A DNA stretch of 38,604 nt from contig NZ_QEXM01000008.1 of NCBI RefSeq assembly GCF_004127445.1, positions 1 to 38,604 of the forward strand, in the 5' to 3' direction. The notes beneath the pieces were generated by a model. That model made no database searches. It was given only the letters and a program-made list of their open reading frames with translations, and was not told the origin of the DNA. How positions within the stretch are numbered: position 1 is the first letter of the stretch; each line of letters starts with the position of its first letter. The DNA comes from Streptomyces alfalfae. GTDB lineage: Bacteria; Actinomycetota; Actinomycetes; Streptomycetales; Streptomycetaceae. The translations under genes and the position numbers were made by a program. Positions 23,458 through 31,449 of this stretch are shown here, in pieces.

Positions 23458-24783
23458 ATGTCCAAGCCGATCCGAGTGGAAACGGACCTCGTTCCGTCGG
23501 GCCTCTACGGCGCGTCGGACGACTGGACCGGCCTGACCATCACGCGGCAACTGGCCGGCCCGCTCTTCGTGGAAGGCCCCGGCCGCACCCTGCGGCCGGG
23601 CCTCCTGCACCACGCCCGGCGCCTGGACGAGAAACGCTGGAGCCTCGCCCCGCGGCCCGACGCGCGGTGGTCCGACGGCCGGCCGATCCACGCGCGCGAC
23701 ATCGCCCGGCACATCGCGGCGGTCGCCCGGCAGGCCGGACCCTTCGCCTGGCTCGTGTCGCTCATCGAGCAGATCAGGCCCACCGAAGCCGACCGGCTGC
23801 TGCTGACCACCCGCCGCCCCGTCGGCAACCTGCCCGCGCTCCTCGCCAACCCCGTCTTCGGCCCCCGGCACGGCGACCCGGCCGTGAGCAGCGGGGCGTA
23901 CACCATGGCCGAAGGGCCGGCCGGGGAGATCCGGCTGCGGGCCACCGGCCCCTGGCCCGACGTCACCTACGTCCTGTCCTGCGACGCCGAGCACGGACAG
24001 CGCCTCTTCGACCGGAACGCCGTCGACGTCACCTGCCCGACGACGTTCCCCGTCTCCCGGTGGGCCCACCGCGCCGACTACCCGGAGCTCCAGGTCGACG
24101 ACCTCGACATCGCCGTCGCCCTGCTGCCGCCGGACAGCATGGCCGCGCGGCGCAAGCACGCCGTCGCGGCCGCCATCGACCGCCGGGAGCTGTCCCGCAG
24201 GCTGCACGGCGCGCTCGGCCCGCTCGACTCCTTCACCGGCCTGTGGGAACCCGGCCGTGCCATCGCACCGGCCCGCGCGGGGCACGGACTGTTCCCCGCG
24301 GCCGGGCGCGCCCCCGCCCGCCTGGTCTTCCCCGACTTCTCACCCAACCGGGAGACGGCACACATCCTGGCCGAGCAGATCGCCGACAACACCGGGCTCG
24401 TCCTGCGGCCCGAGGCCATCGACTACCGGGCCTATCTCACCGAGCTGCACACCACGCACCGCGAGGACTTCCGCCTGGTGCTCCTGGCCTCGCCCTGGCC
24501 CGACCCGGCCGCCCTCCTGCTCCCCTTCACCCGCCGCCCGGCGGACCGGCTCCCCGGCGGACCCGCGTCCGGGTTCGCGGACCTCGTGCACCGCGCCCTG
24601 GCCGCGGACGACCTCCGCGACCGGCTCGCACTCTGCGCGCGGGCCGAGGAGATCCTGCTGGCGACCGGCGAGGTCTGCCTGTTCGGACGGCTCAGGTCGG
24701 CCGCGCGGCTGCGCGTGAAGAACTACGTCAGCCCGCCGTCCGGCTGGGCGGACCTATCGGTGTGCGAACTCCCTCACGACTGA
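23458..24783 (+). CDS. Cytoplasmic family-5 (DppA-like) peptide-binding protein homologue
   Basis: A 441-residue protein with the fold of ABC-transporter peptide-binding proteins (SBP_bac_5): the N-terminal L-A-G-P-L-F-V and W-S-L-A-P-R-P-D-A-R-W-S-D-G-R-P-I-H-A-R-D-I motif, then S-S-G-A-Y-T in the second lobe. It has no signal peptide or lipobox: it begins MSKPIRVETDLVPSG, so it should stay in the cytoplasm. No permease or ATPase genes accompany it. The nearest analogue is the C-terminal ligand-binding half of SgrR-type regulators, but no HTH is present. AAAGGGGAAG precedes the ATG. It lies between the ThiF and methyltransferase genes, with the latter 9 bp downstream. It may bind the precursor, an intermediate, or the product as an immunity or delivery protein; this is inference. 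Confidence 0.82.
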   Translation: MSKPIRVETDLVPSGLYGASDDWTGLTITRQLAGPLFVEGPGRTLRPGLLHHARRLDEKRWSLAPRPDARWSDGRPIHARDIARHIAAVARQAGPFAWLVSLIEQIRPTEADRLLLTTRRPVGNLPALLANPVFGPRHGDPAVSSGAYTMAEGPAGEIRLRATGPWPDVTYVLSCDAEHGQRLFDRNAVDVTCPTTFPVSRWAHRADYPELQVDDLDIAVALLPPDSMAARRKHAVAAAIDRRELSRRLHGALGPLDSFTGLWEPGRAIAPARAGHGLFPAAGRAPARLVFPDFSPNRETAHILAEQIADNTGLVLRPEAIDYRAYLTELHTTHREDFRLVLLASPWPDPAALLLPFTRRPADRLPGGPASGFADLVHRALAADDLRDRLALCARAEEILLATGEVCLFGRLRSAARLRVKNYVSPPSGWADLSVCELPHD

Positions 24784-24792
24784 GGACGGACG

Positions 24793-25539
24793 ATGCCAAA
24801 GATCAATTACCTCAAGGTCAACGAGCGGTACTGGGACTCCAACAGCGAGCTCTACCACGACGCCCACCCCGAGCACTTCGACGCCGAGCGGCACCCGTCC
24901 TGGGGCATCTGGCACCTTCCGGAGAGCGATCTCAAGATCTTCACCGACGACCTCCCGGCCGGCTCCCGGATCATCGACCTCGGCTGCGGCATCGGGCACG
25001 ACACCACCGGCTTCGCCCGCGCCGGGTACGAGGCCTACGGCGTCGAACTCTCCTCCGGCCAGCTCTCCCGCAGCCTCGACGACGGAGCCGCGGGCTTCGT
25101 CCAGGCCGCGGCGGAGCGCCTGCCGTTCCGTCCGGGCGTCTTCGACGCGGCGTTCTGCGACCACGGCGCCTTCGACTTCTCCCCGCCCGAACGCCTGCTG
25201 AGGGAAGCCCACCGGGTGCTCCGCCCCGGCGGCGTCCTCGGCCTGTGCACCTACTCGCCGCTCCTGCAGATGTGCTTCGACCAGAGAAGCGGCGCGGTCG
25301 GCGAACGCCTCGCGAACCCCTACGGCGAGGCCCGCATGAAGTACGGCGGCGACGTGGTCGTCTTCCACTCCACCTACGCGCAGTGGATCGACATGTTCCG
25401 GGAGTGCGGATTCACCATCGAACGGCTGGTGGAACCCACCGCCCCCGTCGGCGGCGCCACCTACTTCAAGGAAGCCCTCGACCGGGACTGGGCGGAGAAG
25501 TGGCCGGCGGAAGTGGTGTGGAAGGTGCGCAAGGCCTGA
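24793..25539 (+). CDS. SAM-dependent class I methyltransferase
   Basis: A 248-residue methyltransferase. Motif I is IIDLGCGIGHD (60-70); the acidic ribose-binding residue is in Y-G-V-E-L-S-S around 80; motif II region is F-D-A-A-F-C-D-H-G-A; motif III is V-L-R-P-G-G-V-L-G-L. It belongs to the broad UbiE/Methyltransf_11 group that methylates small molecules. Residues 180-248 form a lid with A-Q-W-I-D-M-F and the terminal K-W-P-A-E-V-V-W. It starts 9 bp after the binding-protein stop codon with GAGGACGGA upstream, so the two are translationally linked. Substrate unknown; a product or shunt intermediate of the peptide pathway is likely from position. O- versus N-methylation cannot be told. Confidence 0.88.
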   Translation: MPKINYLKVNERYWDSNSELYHDAHPEHFDAERHPSWGIWHLPESDLKIFTDDLPAGSRIIDLGCGIGHDTTGFARAGYEAYGVELSSGQLSRSLDDGAAGFVQAAAERLPFRPGVFDAAFCDHGAFDFSPPERLLREAHRVLRPGGVLGLCTYSPLLQMCFDQRSGAVGERLANPYGEARMKYGGDVVVFHSTYAQWIDMFRECGFTIERLVEPTAPVGGATYFKEALDRDWAEKWPAEVVWKVRKA

Positions 25540-25647
25540 GCCCGAGGCTTTGGCGGCCGGCCGGACCGCGTCGGCTCCCTCGCGTATGCGCCCCGTACGC
25601 ACGACACTTGTGACCGCCGGGGACCGTCGTACTCAAGGGGGAACCAT

Positions 25648-28600
25648 ATGCGGGACAGCCATCGGGCCGAGGCCGAGCGGCTGTTGGCACGGGCCGTGGA
25701 GGAGGAGGTGCGGCGTTCGGGCGGGCGCGTCGACGGGAGCGTGCTGCTCTCGCGGTCGCGCGGCGCCCTGGACGCCATGGCGCAGACGGCCGCCGAGGAG
25801 TACGAGACGTACACGCGCGCGCTGGACGAGTCGGACACGGGACGGCTCACCTTCGGCCAGCGGTACGCCCGCGAGGGCGCGGGAACCCCGCTGCTCGTCG
25901 CGGTGGTCGCCGCCGTCGCGGCCGGCGTCTCCGACCTCTCCTTCGGCACGAGCGCCGGTACGGCACTCGGCACCGGGGTGGTCGTGGCCGTCGCGGGCGC
26001 CGCCGCCACGGTGCTGAAGGTGACGGCGTCCCACGTCCCCGCGGCGAGCCGCCGCGCCGGGGCGCTCAACCAGCCGGGCGGGCCCGAACAGCTCAGGCTG
26101 CAGTGGCTGACCGCCCTCGAGGTGCGGGGCATCCGGCCCTTCCTCGACCAGCAGCGCGTCCTCGCCGCCTCCACGAGCGGCAGGGCGGCGAAGAAGCCCG
26201 CGCCGCAGCTGCGCGGCACGGACAAGAGCGCGGCGGCGCGCAGGCGCTCCGTGCTCCAGCAGTCCTTCGAGCAACTGCCCGAGAACGAGGGGCCGTTCGC
26301 CGGGCGCAGGGCGGAGCTGGGGCGGATCGCCCAGTGGGTGCACGCGGCGCGGGCCAGCACCGACACCCGGCCCACGGTCGTCGTCCTGCACGGCGCGCCG
26401 GGCTCCGGCCGGTCCTCGCTCGCCGTGCGGGCGGCGCACGATCTGCGGGACCAGTTCCGCGGGGCGTGCGTGGTCGACCTGCGCGGCGACAACCCGCAGG
26501 AGACGCCGCTCTCCACACGGGACGCGCTGCTGCATCTGCTGAACCGCCTGGGCGCTCCCCGCGAGCAGTTGCTGTTCCGCGAGCGGTCCTCGCAGGAACA
26601 GCAGGTCAAGCGGCTCAGCGAGCTGTACCACCAGTATCTGACGGGCGTCGCGGTGACGATCATCCTCGATGACGCGGGCGACGCGGAGCAGATCCGCACC
26701 CTGATCCCGGAGCGCTCGGACAGCCTGGTCCTCGTCACCGCGCGGGAGCCCGTCGAGTTCCCCGCCGACCTGACCGCGTGGGTGCACTCGCTGCCCGTGC
26801 GGGAGCTGGACGAGGCGGGCGCCGAGCAGCTGCTGCGGGAGTCGGCCGAGGACCCGTCGGGCCCCTACGACGCCGACTCCGCGGACGCGGTCCGCGAACT
26901 GTGCGGCGGCCTGCCGCTGGCCCTGCGCGCCGCCGGTTCCTCCCTCGGCCCCCGTACGCCCCGGCAGCTCGCCTCGGACCTCGCGGCCTACGGCCCCGTG
27001 GAGAAGATCGGCCCCGTCGAGCGCGTCCTGTGGCTGCGCTACAACGACCAGACCGAGTCCGCCCGGCGCCTGCTTCGGCGCCTCGCGCTCGCCGGGCGCG
27101 CCTCGCTCGGTCCCTCCGCCGCCGCGGCGCTGCTCGGCACGGACGAGCAGGAGGCGGCCCGGCTGCTCACCGCGCTCGGCCGGGCGGGCCTCGTCGACCG
27201 GCTGCGCGGTGGCCGCCACCGCCTGCACGACCTGGTGCGCTCCTTCGCGCAGAGCCGCCTCCTCGACGAGGAGGAGCCCGCCGAGCGCACGGCCGCGCAG
27301 GAACGGCTCATCGCCAGTTACGGCGAGCTGGCCGACACCGTGATCCGCCTGGTCGACGGCAAGACGTCCACCCGCGCCGACCAGTTCGGGCAGCACGGCT
27401 TCGCCTCGCTCGACGCGGCGCTGCGCTGGCTGGACGACGAGTCGACGTTCATCACGGCGGCCCTGCGCAACGCCGAGGGCGTCGACCAGCGGGCCGTCCT
27501 GAACCTCCTGGGCGCCCTGTGCGACTACTGCCTGCTCCGCGGCGACCTGTACCGCCTCGGTGAGATCCAGGAGCTGACGCAGGCCATCGACCAGGGGCTG
27601 CTCGGCCGCAGCGTGCAGTGGCGCACCGGCATCGCGGCCCGCCAGCTCGGCGAGCTCGATCAGTCCCGTACGACGCTGAACTCCGTCGTCGACCTGTACT
27701 TCGAGGCCAACCAGGACGCCGCCGCGGCCCGCGCGCTCGGCTCGCTCGGCATCACGCTGCACCATCAGGGCAATCTCACCGAGGCCGCGGCCCGCCTCAC
27801 CGAGGCCCTGAACCTCCAGGAGGCCGACGATCTCGCGGGCGACCGCGCCTGGACGCTGCACGCGCTCGCGGCGGTGGAGCGGGACCGCGCCCACCTCGCG
27901 CACGCCCTGGACATGCTGGGGACGGCGCTGCGGCTGCACCGCGAGAGCGGCTCGGTGCACGGCGAGGCGTGGACGCACTTCCAGCTCGGCCAGCTCTGCC
28001 TGCGCATGGGCGACGTGCCGCGCGCGGAGACCGAGCTGCGCGACGCCCTGGACCGCTACAGCCGCACGCGTGACGCGCGCGGCGAGGCCTGGGCGCTCAC
28101 CCAGCTCGCGCGGGCCCGCCTGGTGGACGGCGATCCCTCGCCCGCGGTGGACGGCCTGCGCCAGGCGGTGTCCCGGCACCGCGACAACGAGGACGCGCGC
28201 GGCGAGGCCTGGTCCCTGTACTACCTCGGCCAGGCCCTGGAGGAGACCGGCGACCTCGACCAGGCGGTGCGGGACCTGGAGCGGGCGCGCACGATGTTCT
28301 CCCGGATGCGGGACGTGTACGGCCTGGCGTGCGCCCGGCACCACTCCGCGCGCGTCACCCGGGACCAGCGCGCCGCGCAGACCGGTTCCCTGCGCAACTC
28401 CGGCTTCGCCCGTCAGCTCCTGGTCGACGCCCGCGCCGACTTCCAGCGGATCGGCGTGGCGCACGGCGAGGCCTGGACGTGCCTGGAGCTGGTGGTCGTG
28501 GACGCGGGCAACAGCCGTACGCAGCAGGCGCTCGGTCTCTGCGACGAGGCGGTCGCGCTGTTCTCCTCGTACGGCGACCGCCGGGGCGAGGACTGGGCCC

Positions 28601-28866
28601 GCTTCCTGCGCTGCACGCTGCTGCCGTACGCGTCCCCGGGCGGCTGGGAGATCGGCACGGCGGTCGCCCAGGAGGAGCTGGCCCAGCTCGGCCGTGCCGG
28701 CCATCCGACGCGCGACGGCAAGCTGACCGAGTACATCCAGGCGTACGGGCTTCTCCTGGAGCGGGGCGCGGGCCTGGAGGCGGGCTGGCAGGCGTGGCGC
28801 CTGGGCATGGTCCCGAGCCGGCACGCCCGCGAGATCATGGGTGTGGACATGCCACAGCCGGGCTGA
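25648..28866 (+). CDS. STAND-type NTPase with TPR-like repeats and N-terminal membrane helices
   Basis: A 1072-residue signalling ATPase of the NB-ARC/STAND type. Residues 79-95 and 107-125 are two hydrophobic helices that would anchor it in the membrane. The NTPase follows: Walker A G249APGSGRSS257, where Arg255 replaces the usual Lys; Walker B VAVTIILDDAG (about 334-344); VLVTAREP (sensor-like); and GLPLALRAAGSSLG, the GLPLA motif. A winged-helix region (about 460-560) precedes the repeats. Repeats of about 40 residues carry G-E-A-W at about 772, 812, 852 and again near 940, consistent with TPR scaffolding. AGGGGG lies upstream of the ATG at 25648. It follows the cluster in the same direction by 108 bp and may be its regulator or an unrelated defence/signalling protein. 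Confidence 0.85.
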   Translation: MRDSHRAEAERLLARAVEEEVRRSGGRVDGSVLLSRSRGALDAMAQTAAEEYETYTRALDESDTGRLTFGQRYAREGAGTPLLVAVVAAVAAGVSDLSFGTSAGTALGTGVVVAVAGAAATVLKVTASHVPAASRRAGALNQPGGPEQLRLQWLTALEVRGIRPFLDQQRVLAASTSGRAAKKPAPQLRGTDKSAAARRRSVLQQSFEQLPENEGPFAGRRAELGRIAQWVHAARASTDTRPTVVVLHGAPGSGRSSLAVRAAHDLRDQFRGACVVDLRGDNPQETPLSTRDALLHLLNRLGAPREQLLFRERSSQEQQVKRLSELYHQYLTGVAVTIILDDAGDAEQIRTLIPERSDSLVLVTAREPVEFPADLTAWVHSLPVRELDEAGAEQLLRESAEDPSGPYDADSADAVRELCGGLPLALRAAGSSLGPRTPRQLASDLAAYGPVEKIGPVERVLWLRYNDQTESARRLLRRLALAGRASLGPSAAAALLGTDEQEAARLLTALGRAGLVDRLRGGRHRLHDLVRSFAQSRLLDEEEPAERTAAQERLIASYGELADTVIRLVDGKTSTRADQFGQHGFASLDAALRWLDDESTFITAALRNAEGVDQRAVLNLLGALCDYCLLRGDLYRLGEIQELTQAIDQGLLGRSVQWRTGIAARQLGELDQSRTTLNSVVDLYFEANQDAAAARALGSLGITLHHQGNLTEAAARLTEALNLQEADDLAGDRAWTLHALAAVERDRAHLAHALDMLGTALRLHRESGSVHGEAWTHFQLGQLCLRMGDVPRAETELRDALDRYSRTRDARGEAWALTQLARARLVDGDPSPAVDGLRQAVSRHRDNEDARGEAWSLYYLGQALEETGDLDQAVRDLERARTMFSRMRDVYGLACARHHSARVTRDQRAAQTGSLRNSGFARQLLVDARADFQRIGVAHGEAWTCLELVVVDAGNSRTQQALGLCDEAVALFSSYGDRRGEDWARFLRCTLLPYASPGGWEIGTAVAQEELAQLGRAGHPTRDGKLTEYIQAYGLLLERGAGLEAGWQAWRLGMVPSRHAREIMGVDMPQPG

Positions 28867-28916
28867 CGGCACGGGGCGGCCGGCCCGGTCGGTCCGGTCA
28901 GCCCGGAGGACCATCA

Positions 28917-28942
28917 CCTGGCCGGCCGCCCGGCCGGCCAGG
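28917..28942. terminator. Bidirectional terminator
   Basis: CCTGGCCGG and CCGGCCAGG form a 9-bp stem around 8 nt between the convergent STAND gene and the small membrane protein gene. There is no T-run. Confidence 0.6.
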
Positions 28943-28949
28943 GAGGCGG

Positions 28950-29234
28950 CTACTTCGCGGTGCCGCCCGGCTTCTTCGGGGACGCGCCGTCGCCGCCCGC
29001 CGCGGCGCCGACCGGCTCGTCCTTCTCCGCCTTCCGCGCCGGGTCCTGCTCGGGCTCCTTGAAGTCGACCTTGCCCATGTGGCGGTTCATCGACTTCATG
29101 AGGCCCCAGACGGCGAGGGCCATCACGGCGAAGACGATGAACCCGAGGACGCCGGGCGTCACCTTGTCGTCGTCGACCTCCTTGGCAAGAGGGACGAGAT
29201 GCGTCATTGCCAGATGTACGTTCACGCTAGGCAT
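28950..29234 (-). CDS. Small single-helix membrane protein
   Basis: A 94-residue protein with one transmembrane helix (V-L-G-F-I-V-F-A-V-M-A-L-A-V-W-G-L) at about residues 32-48 after DDDKVTPG, then a basic juxtamembrane stretch (KSMNRHMGKVD) and a charged, disordered Lys/Pro/Gly-rich tail. I recognise it as a conserved Streptomyces gene next to mca but know no function. The start is uncertain: ATG 29234 overlaps the end of mca (its first eight bases contain the mca stop TAG), whereas MTHLVPLAKEV at 29207 fits the family better by memory; neither has a good ribosome-binding site. Close coupling to mca suggests co-transcription. Confidence 0.72.
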   Translation of the reverse strand: MPSVNVHLAMTHLVPLAKEVDDDKVTPGVLGFIVFAVMALAVWGLMKSMNRHMGKVDFKEPEQDPARKAEKDEPVGAAAGGDGASPKKPGGTAK

Positions 29235-30108
29235 TGTCGCGGATGCCCGCAAAGAGGTCGTCCTCGGGGAGGGAAGTATCGACGAGCGACTTCGCGAGCT
29301 CGTACTCCTCCGTGGGCCAGACCTCCCGCTGGAGCTCCAGCGGCACCCGGAACCAGCCGCCCTCGGGGTCGATCTGCGTGGCGTGCGCGATCAGTGCGCG
29401 GTCGCGGATCTCGTAGAACTCACCGCACGGGACGTGCGTGGTCAGCGTGCGCTCGACCCGCTCGAACTCGTCCCAGCGCTTGAGCCAGTCCCCGTACGGC
29501 GACTCCAGGCCGCGGTCGAGCATCGCCTGGTGCAGGGCCTCGGTGCGCGGACGGTTGAAGCCCTGGTTGTAGTAGAGCTTCTGCGGCTGGAAGGCCGGCC
29601 CGAACTCGCTCTCCGGGTACTTCTCGGCGTCCGCCGCCCCCTCGAACGCCACCATGCTGATCTTGTGGGTCATGATGTGGTCGGGGTGCGGATACCCGCC
29701 GTTCTCGTCGTACGTCGTGATGACCTGCGGACGGAAGGAGCGGATCTGCCGCACCAGCTCGCCGGCGGCCTTGTCGACGTCCTCCAGGGCGAAGCAGCCC
29801 TCGGGCAGCGGCGGCAGCGGGTCGCCCTCGGGCAGCCCGGAGTCGACGAAGCCGAGCCACTCCTGCTTGACGCCGAGGATCTCGCGCGCCTCGTCCATCT
29901 CCTTCTTGCGCACCTCGTGGATGTGCTCCTGGATGTAGGCGTCACCCTGGAGCTTGGGGTTGAGGATGTCGCCGCGCTCTCCACCCGTGCACGTCACGAC
30001 GAGCACGTCCACCCCCTCGGACACGTACTTGGCCATGGTGGCCGCGCCCTTGCTCGACTCGTCGTCGGGGTGGGCGTGCACGGCCATCAGTCGCAGCTGC
30101 TCAGTCAA
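29227..30108 (-). CDS. mca: Mycothiol S-conjugate amidase
   Basis: A 293-residue zinc amidase of the LmbE/MshB family. It cleaves mycothiol S-conjugates to a mercapturic acid and GlcN-inositol, so toxic electrophiles and antibiotics can be exported. The zinc-binding motif is V-H-A-H-P-D-D-E (H13, D16 region), with a further HPDH in GGYPHPDHIMTHKI. CTGGERGDILN and LGFVDSGLPEGDPLPPLP are typical of Mca rather than the deacetylase MshB. Start: TTG at 30108, preceded by GAGGA at 7 nt; this gives the usual 293 residues. The longer frame to 30336 is unsupported. It is divergent from the DUF4307 gene and overlaps the next gene. Mycothiol use confirms an actinomycete. Confidence 0.93.
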   Translation of the reverse strand: MTEQLRLMAVHAHPDDESSKGAATMAKYVSEGVDVLVVTCTGGERGDILNPKLQGDAYIQEHIHEVRKKEMDEAREILGVKQEWLGFVDSGLPEGDPLPPLPEGCFALEDVDKAAGELVRQIRSFRPQVITTYDENGGYPHPDHIMTHKISMVAFEGAADAEKYPESEFGPAFQPQKLYYNQGFNRPRTEALHQAMLDRGLESPYGDWLKRWDEFERVERTLTTHVPCGEFYEIRDRALIAHATQIDPEGGWFRVPLELQREVWPTEEYELAKSLVDTSLPEDDLFAGIRDNA

Positions 30109-30223
30109 GACTCGATCCTCAAGATATTGGGCGCCCTCGTGAATCCGGCGCTTCAGCCGGCTTCTATAGTGACGGAACCGGGGGGCGGAAAATTCCGGCA
30201 TCCCCTGTTCCTGGAGGACGATC
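30109..30223. promoter_or_regulatory. Divergent mca/DUF4307 promoter region
   Basis: 115 bp between divergent genes. TATAGT (30165-30170) is a possible -10 for the DUF4307 gene; no matching -35 was seen. CCGGC-GCTTCA-GCCGG is a small hairpin just before it. The mca ribosome-binding site lies at its left edge. Confidence 0.4.
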
Positions 30224-30667
30224 ATGGCGGCGGCGGGCTCGAAGCTCCCCGACGGACTTCCCGGCGGCCATCGGGAAGACGTCCCCGCGGGCAGGTACGG
30301 CCGCTCCCGCACCGCGGACGAGGCCGCCGACCGCAAGCTGAGGATCGTGGGCTCCGTGCTCGGCGTGCTCCTGCTCGGCGTGGTCGGCTGGTTCGGCTAC
30401 GACTACATCAACGGCACGAAGCTGAGCGCCGAGGTCATCAAGTTCGACGTCGTCTCGGCCGAGTCCGTCGAGGCCCACCTCGAAGTGCGCAAGGACGCCG
30501 GGGCCAAGGGGTACTGCACCCTGCGCTCGCAGGCCGAGTCCGGCGCCGAGGTCGGCCGCGCGGACTTCCGCTTCGACCAGCGGACCGACCGGATCGACCA
30601 GGTCGTCACCCTCCGCACGACGGAGAAGGCCACCAGCGTCGAGCTGCTCGGCTGCCACGCCGACTGA
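30224..30667 (+). CDS. DUF4307 membrane protein
   Basis: A 147-residue protein with one transmembrane helix (residues about 41-58: I-V-G-S-V-L-G-V-L-L-L-G-V-V-G-W-F) after a 40-residue cytoplasmic, charged start with P-A-G-R-Y-G-R. The extracytoplasmic C-terminus (60-147) is a beta-rich DUF4307 domain with Y-C-T-L-R-S-Q and a terminal GCH. Cys97 and Cys144 could form a disulfide. Function unknown; DUF4307 genes are found beside mca and greA in actinomycetes, as here. GGAGGA lies 6 nt before the ATG. Probably transcribed with or just ahead of greA, from which a 164-bp gap separates it. Confidence 0.85.
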   Translation: MAAAGSKLPDGLPGGHREDVPAGRYGRSRTADEAADRKLRIVGSVLGVLLLGVVGWFGYDYINGTKLSAEVIKFDVVSAESVEAHLEVRKDAGAKGYCTLRSQAESGAEVGRADFRFDQRTDRIDQVVTLRTTEKATSVELLGCHAD

Positions 30668-30745
30668 CGTAGCGGCTTTACGGCCCCCACCAGCGACGAC
30701 GTAAGTCCGATGGCTTATGTCCTCCCTCTGGCGCGCCTGAATTGT

Positions 30746-30790
30746 TAGGCTCGTGGTTTCGCCCACCCGAGAAGGAACATCCTTCTGGGT
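30746..30790 (+). promoter_or_regulatory. greA promoter-leader hairpin
   Basis: TAGGCT (30746-30751) is a possible -10. Just downstream AGAAGGA-ACA-TCCTTCT (30770-30786), extended by ACCC/GGGT with one bulged G (30765-30790), forms an 11-bp stem in the leader, about 40 nt before the GTG start. No T-run follows. E. coli greA also has a leader hairpin element (GraL); similarity of function here is inference. Confidence 0.5.
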
Positions 30791-30831
30791 AGGGCGATGC
30801 TTTGTATTCCCAGTACCTACGAGGAGCACCT

Positions 30832-31329
30832 GTGACCCAGACCAGCGAGAACGTCACCTGGCTGACCCAGGAGGCGTACAACCAGCTCAAGGCCGAGCTG
30901 GAGTACCTGTCTGGTCCCGCGCGCACCGAGATCGCGGCGAAGATCGCGGCAGCGCGTGAGGAGGGCGACCTGCGCGAGAACGGCGGGTACCACGCGGCCA
31001 AGGAGGAGCAGGGCAAGCAGGAGCTCCGCGTCCGCCAGCTGACCCAGCTCCTGGAGACCGCGAAGGTCGGTGAGGCTCCGGCCGCCGATGGCGTGGTGGC
31101 TCCGGGCATGGTCGTGACCATCGCGTTCGACGGCGACGAGGACGACACGGTGACCTTCCTGCTCGCCTCCCGTGAGTACGCCAGCGACGAGATCGAGACG
31201 TACTCCCCGCAGTCCCCGCTGGGCACCGGCGTGAACGGCAAGAAGGTCGGCGAGAACGCGGAGTACGAACTGCCGAACGGCAAGTTCGCCTCCGTCAAAA
31301 TCCTTGAGGCCAAGCCGTACCAGGCCTGA
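30832..31329 (+). CDS. greA: Transcription elongation factor GreA
   Basis: A 165-residue factor that enters the RNA polymerase secondary channel and stimulates cleavage of backtracked RNA. The N-terminal coiled coil (about 10-80) carries the tip acids Asp46 and Glu49 in GDLRENGGYHAAKEEQ; the common form is DLSENAEYDAAKE, so the residues around the acids differ. The C-terminal FKBP-like domain (90-165) has G-M-V-V-T-I-A-F, S-P-L-G and a terminal V-K-I-L-E-A. Start is GTG 30832 after GAGGAG. Some actinobacteria carry several Gre-family proteins; this divergent tip leaves open an anti-cleavage variant, though both acids are kept. A 22-bp terminator follows. Confidence 0.93.
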   Translation: MTQTSENVTWLTQEAYNQLKAELEYLSGPARTEIAAKIAAAREEGDLRENGGYHAAKEEQGKQELRVRQLTQLLETAKVGEAPAADGVVAPGMVVTIAFDGDEDDTVTFLLASREYASDEIETYSPQSPLGTGVNGKKVGENAEYELPNGKFASVKILEAKPYQA

Positions 31330-31351
31330 TCGAGGCGCCTTCGACACATGC

Positions 31352-31403
31352 GGACATGACAGGGCCCCCGGCGACCACGCGCGCCGGGGGCCCTGTCATG
31401 TCC
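31352..31403. terminator. Bidirectional terminator
   Basis: A perfect 22-bp stem (31352-31373 with 31382-31403) and 8-nt loop between the convergent greA and ABC permease genes. Confidence 0.9.
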
Positions 31404-31449
31404 CGTGCCGGAAGAGGCCCCTATCGAGCCGCCCGGTCGCTCAGGCCGC

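Noticed and set aside
25633..28917. 1094-codon minus-strand frame over the STAND gene
   Set aside because: It is the antisense of the STAND ATPase, which has all expected motifs.
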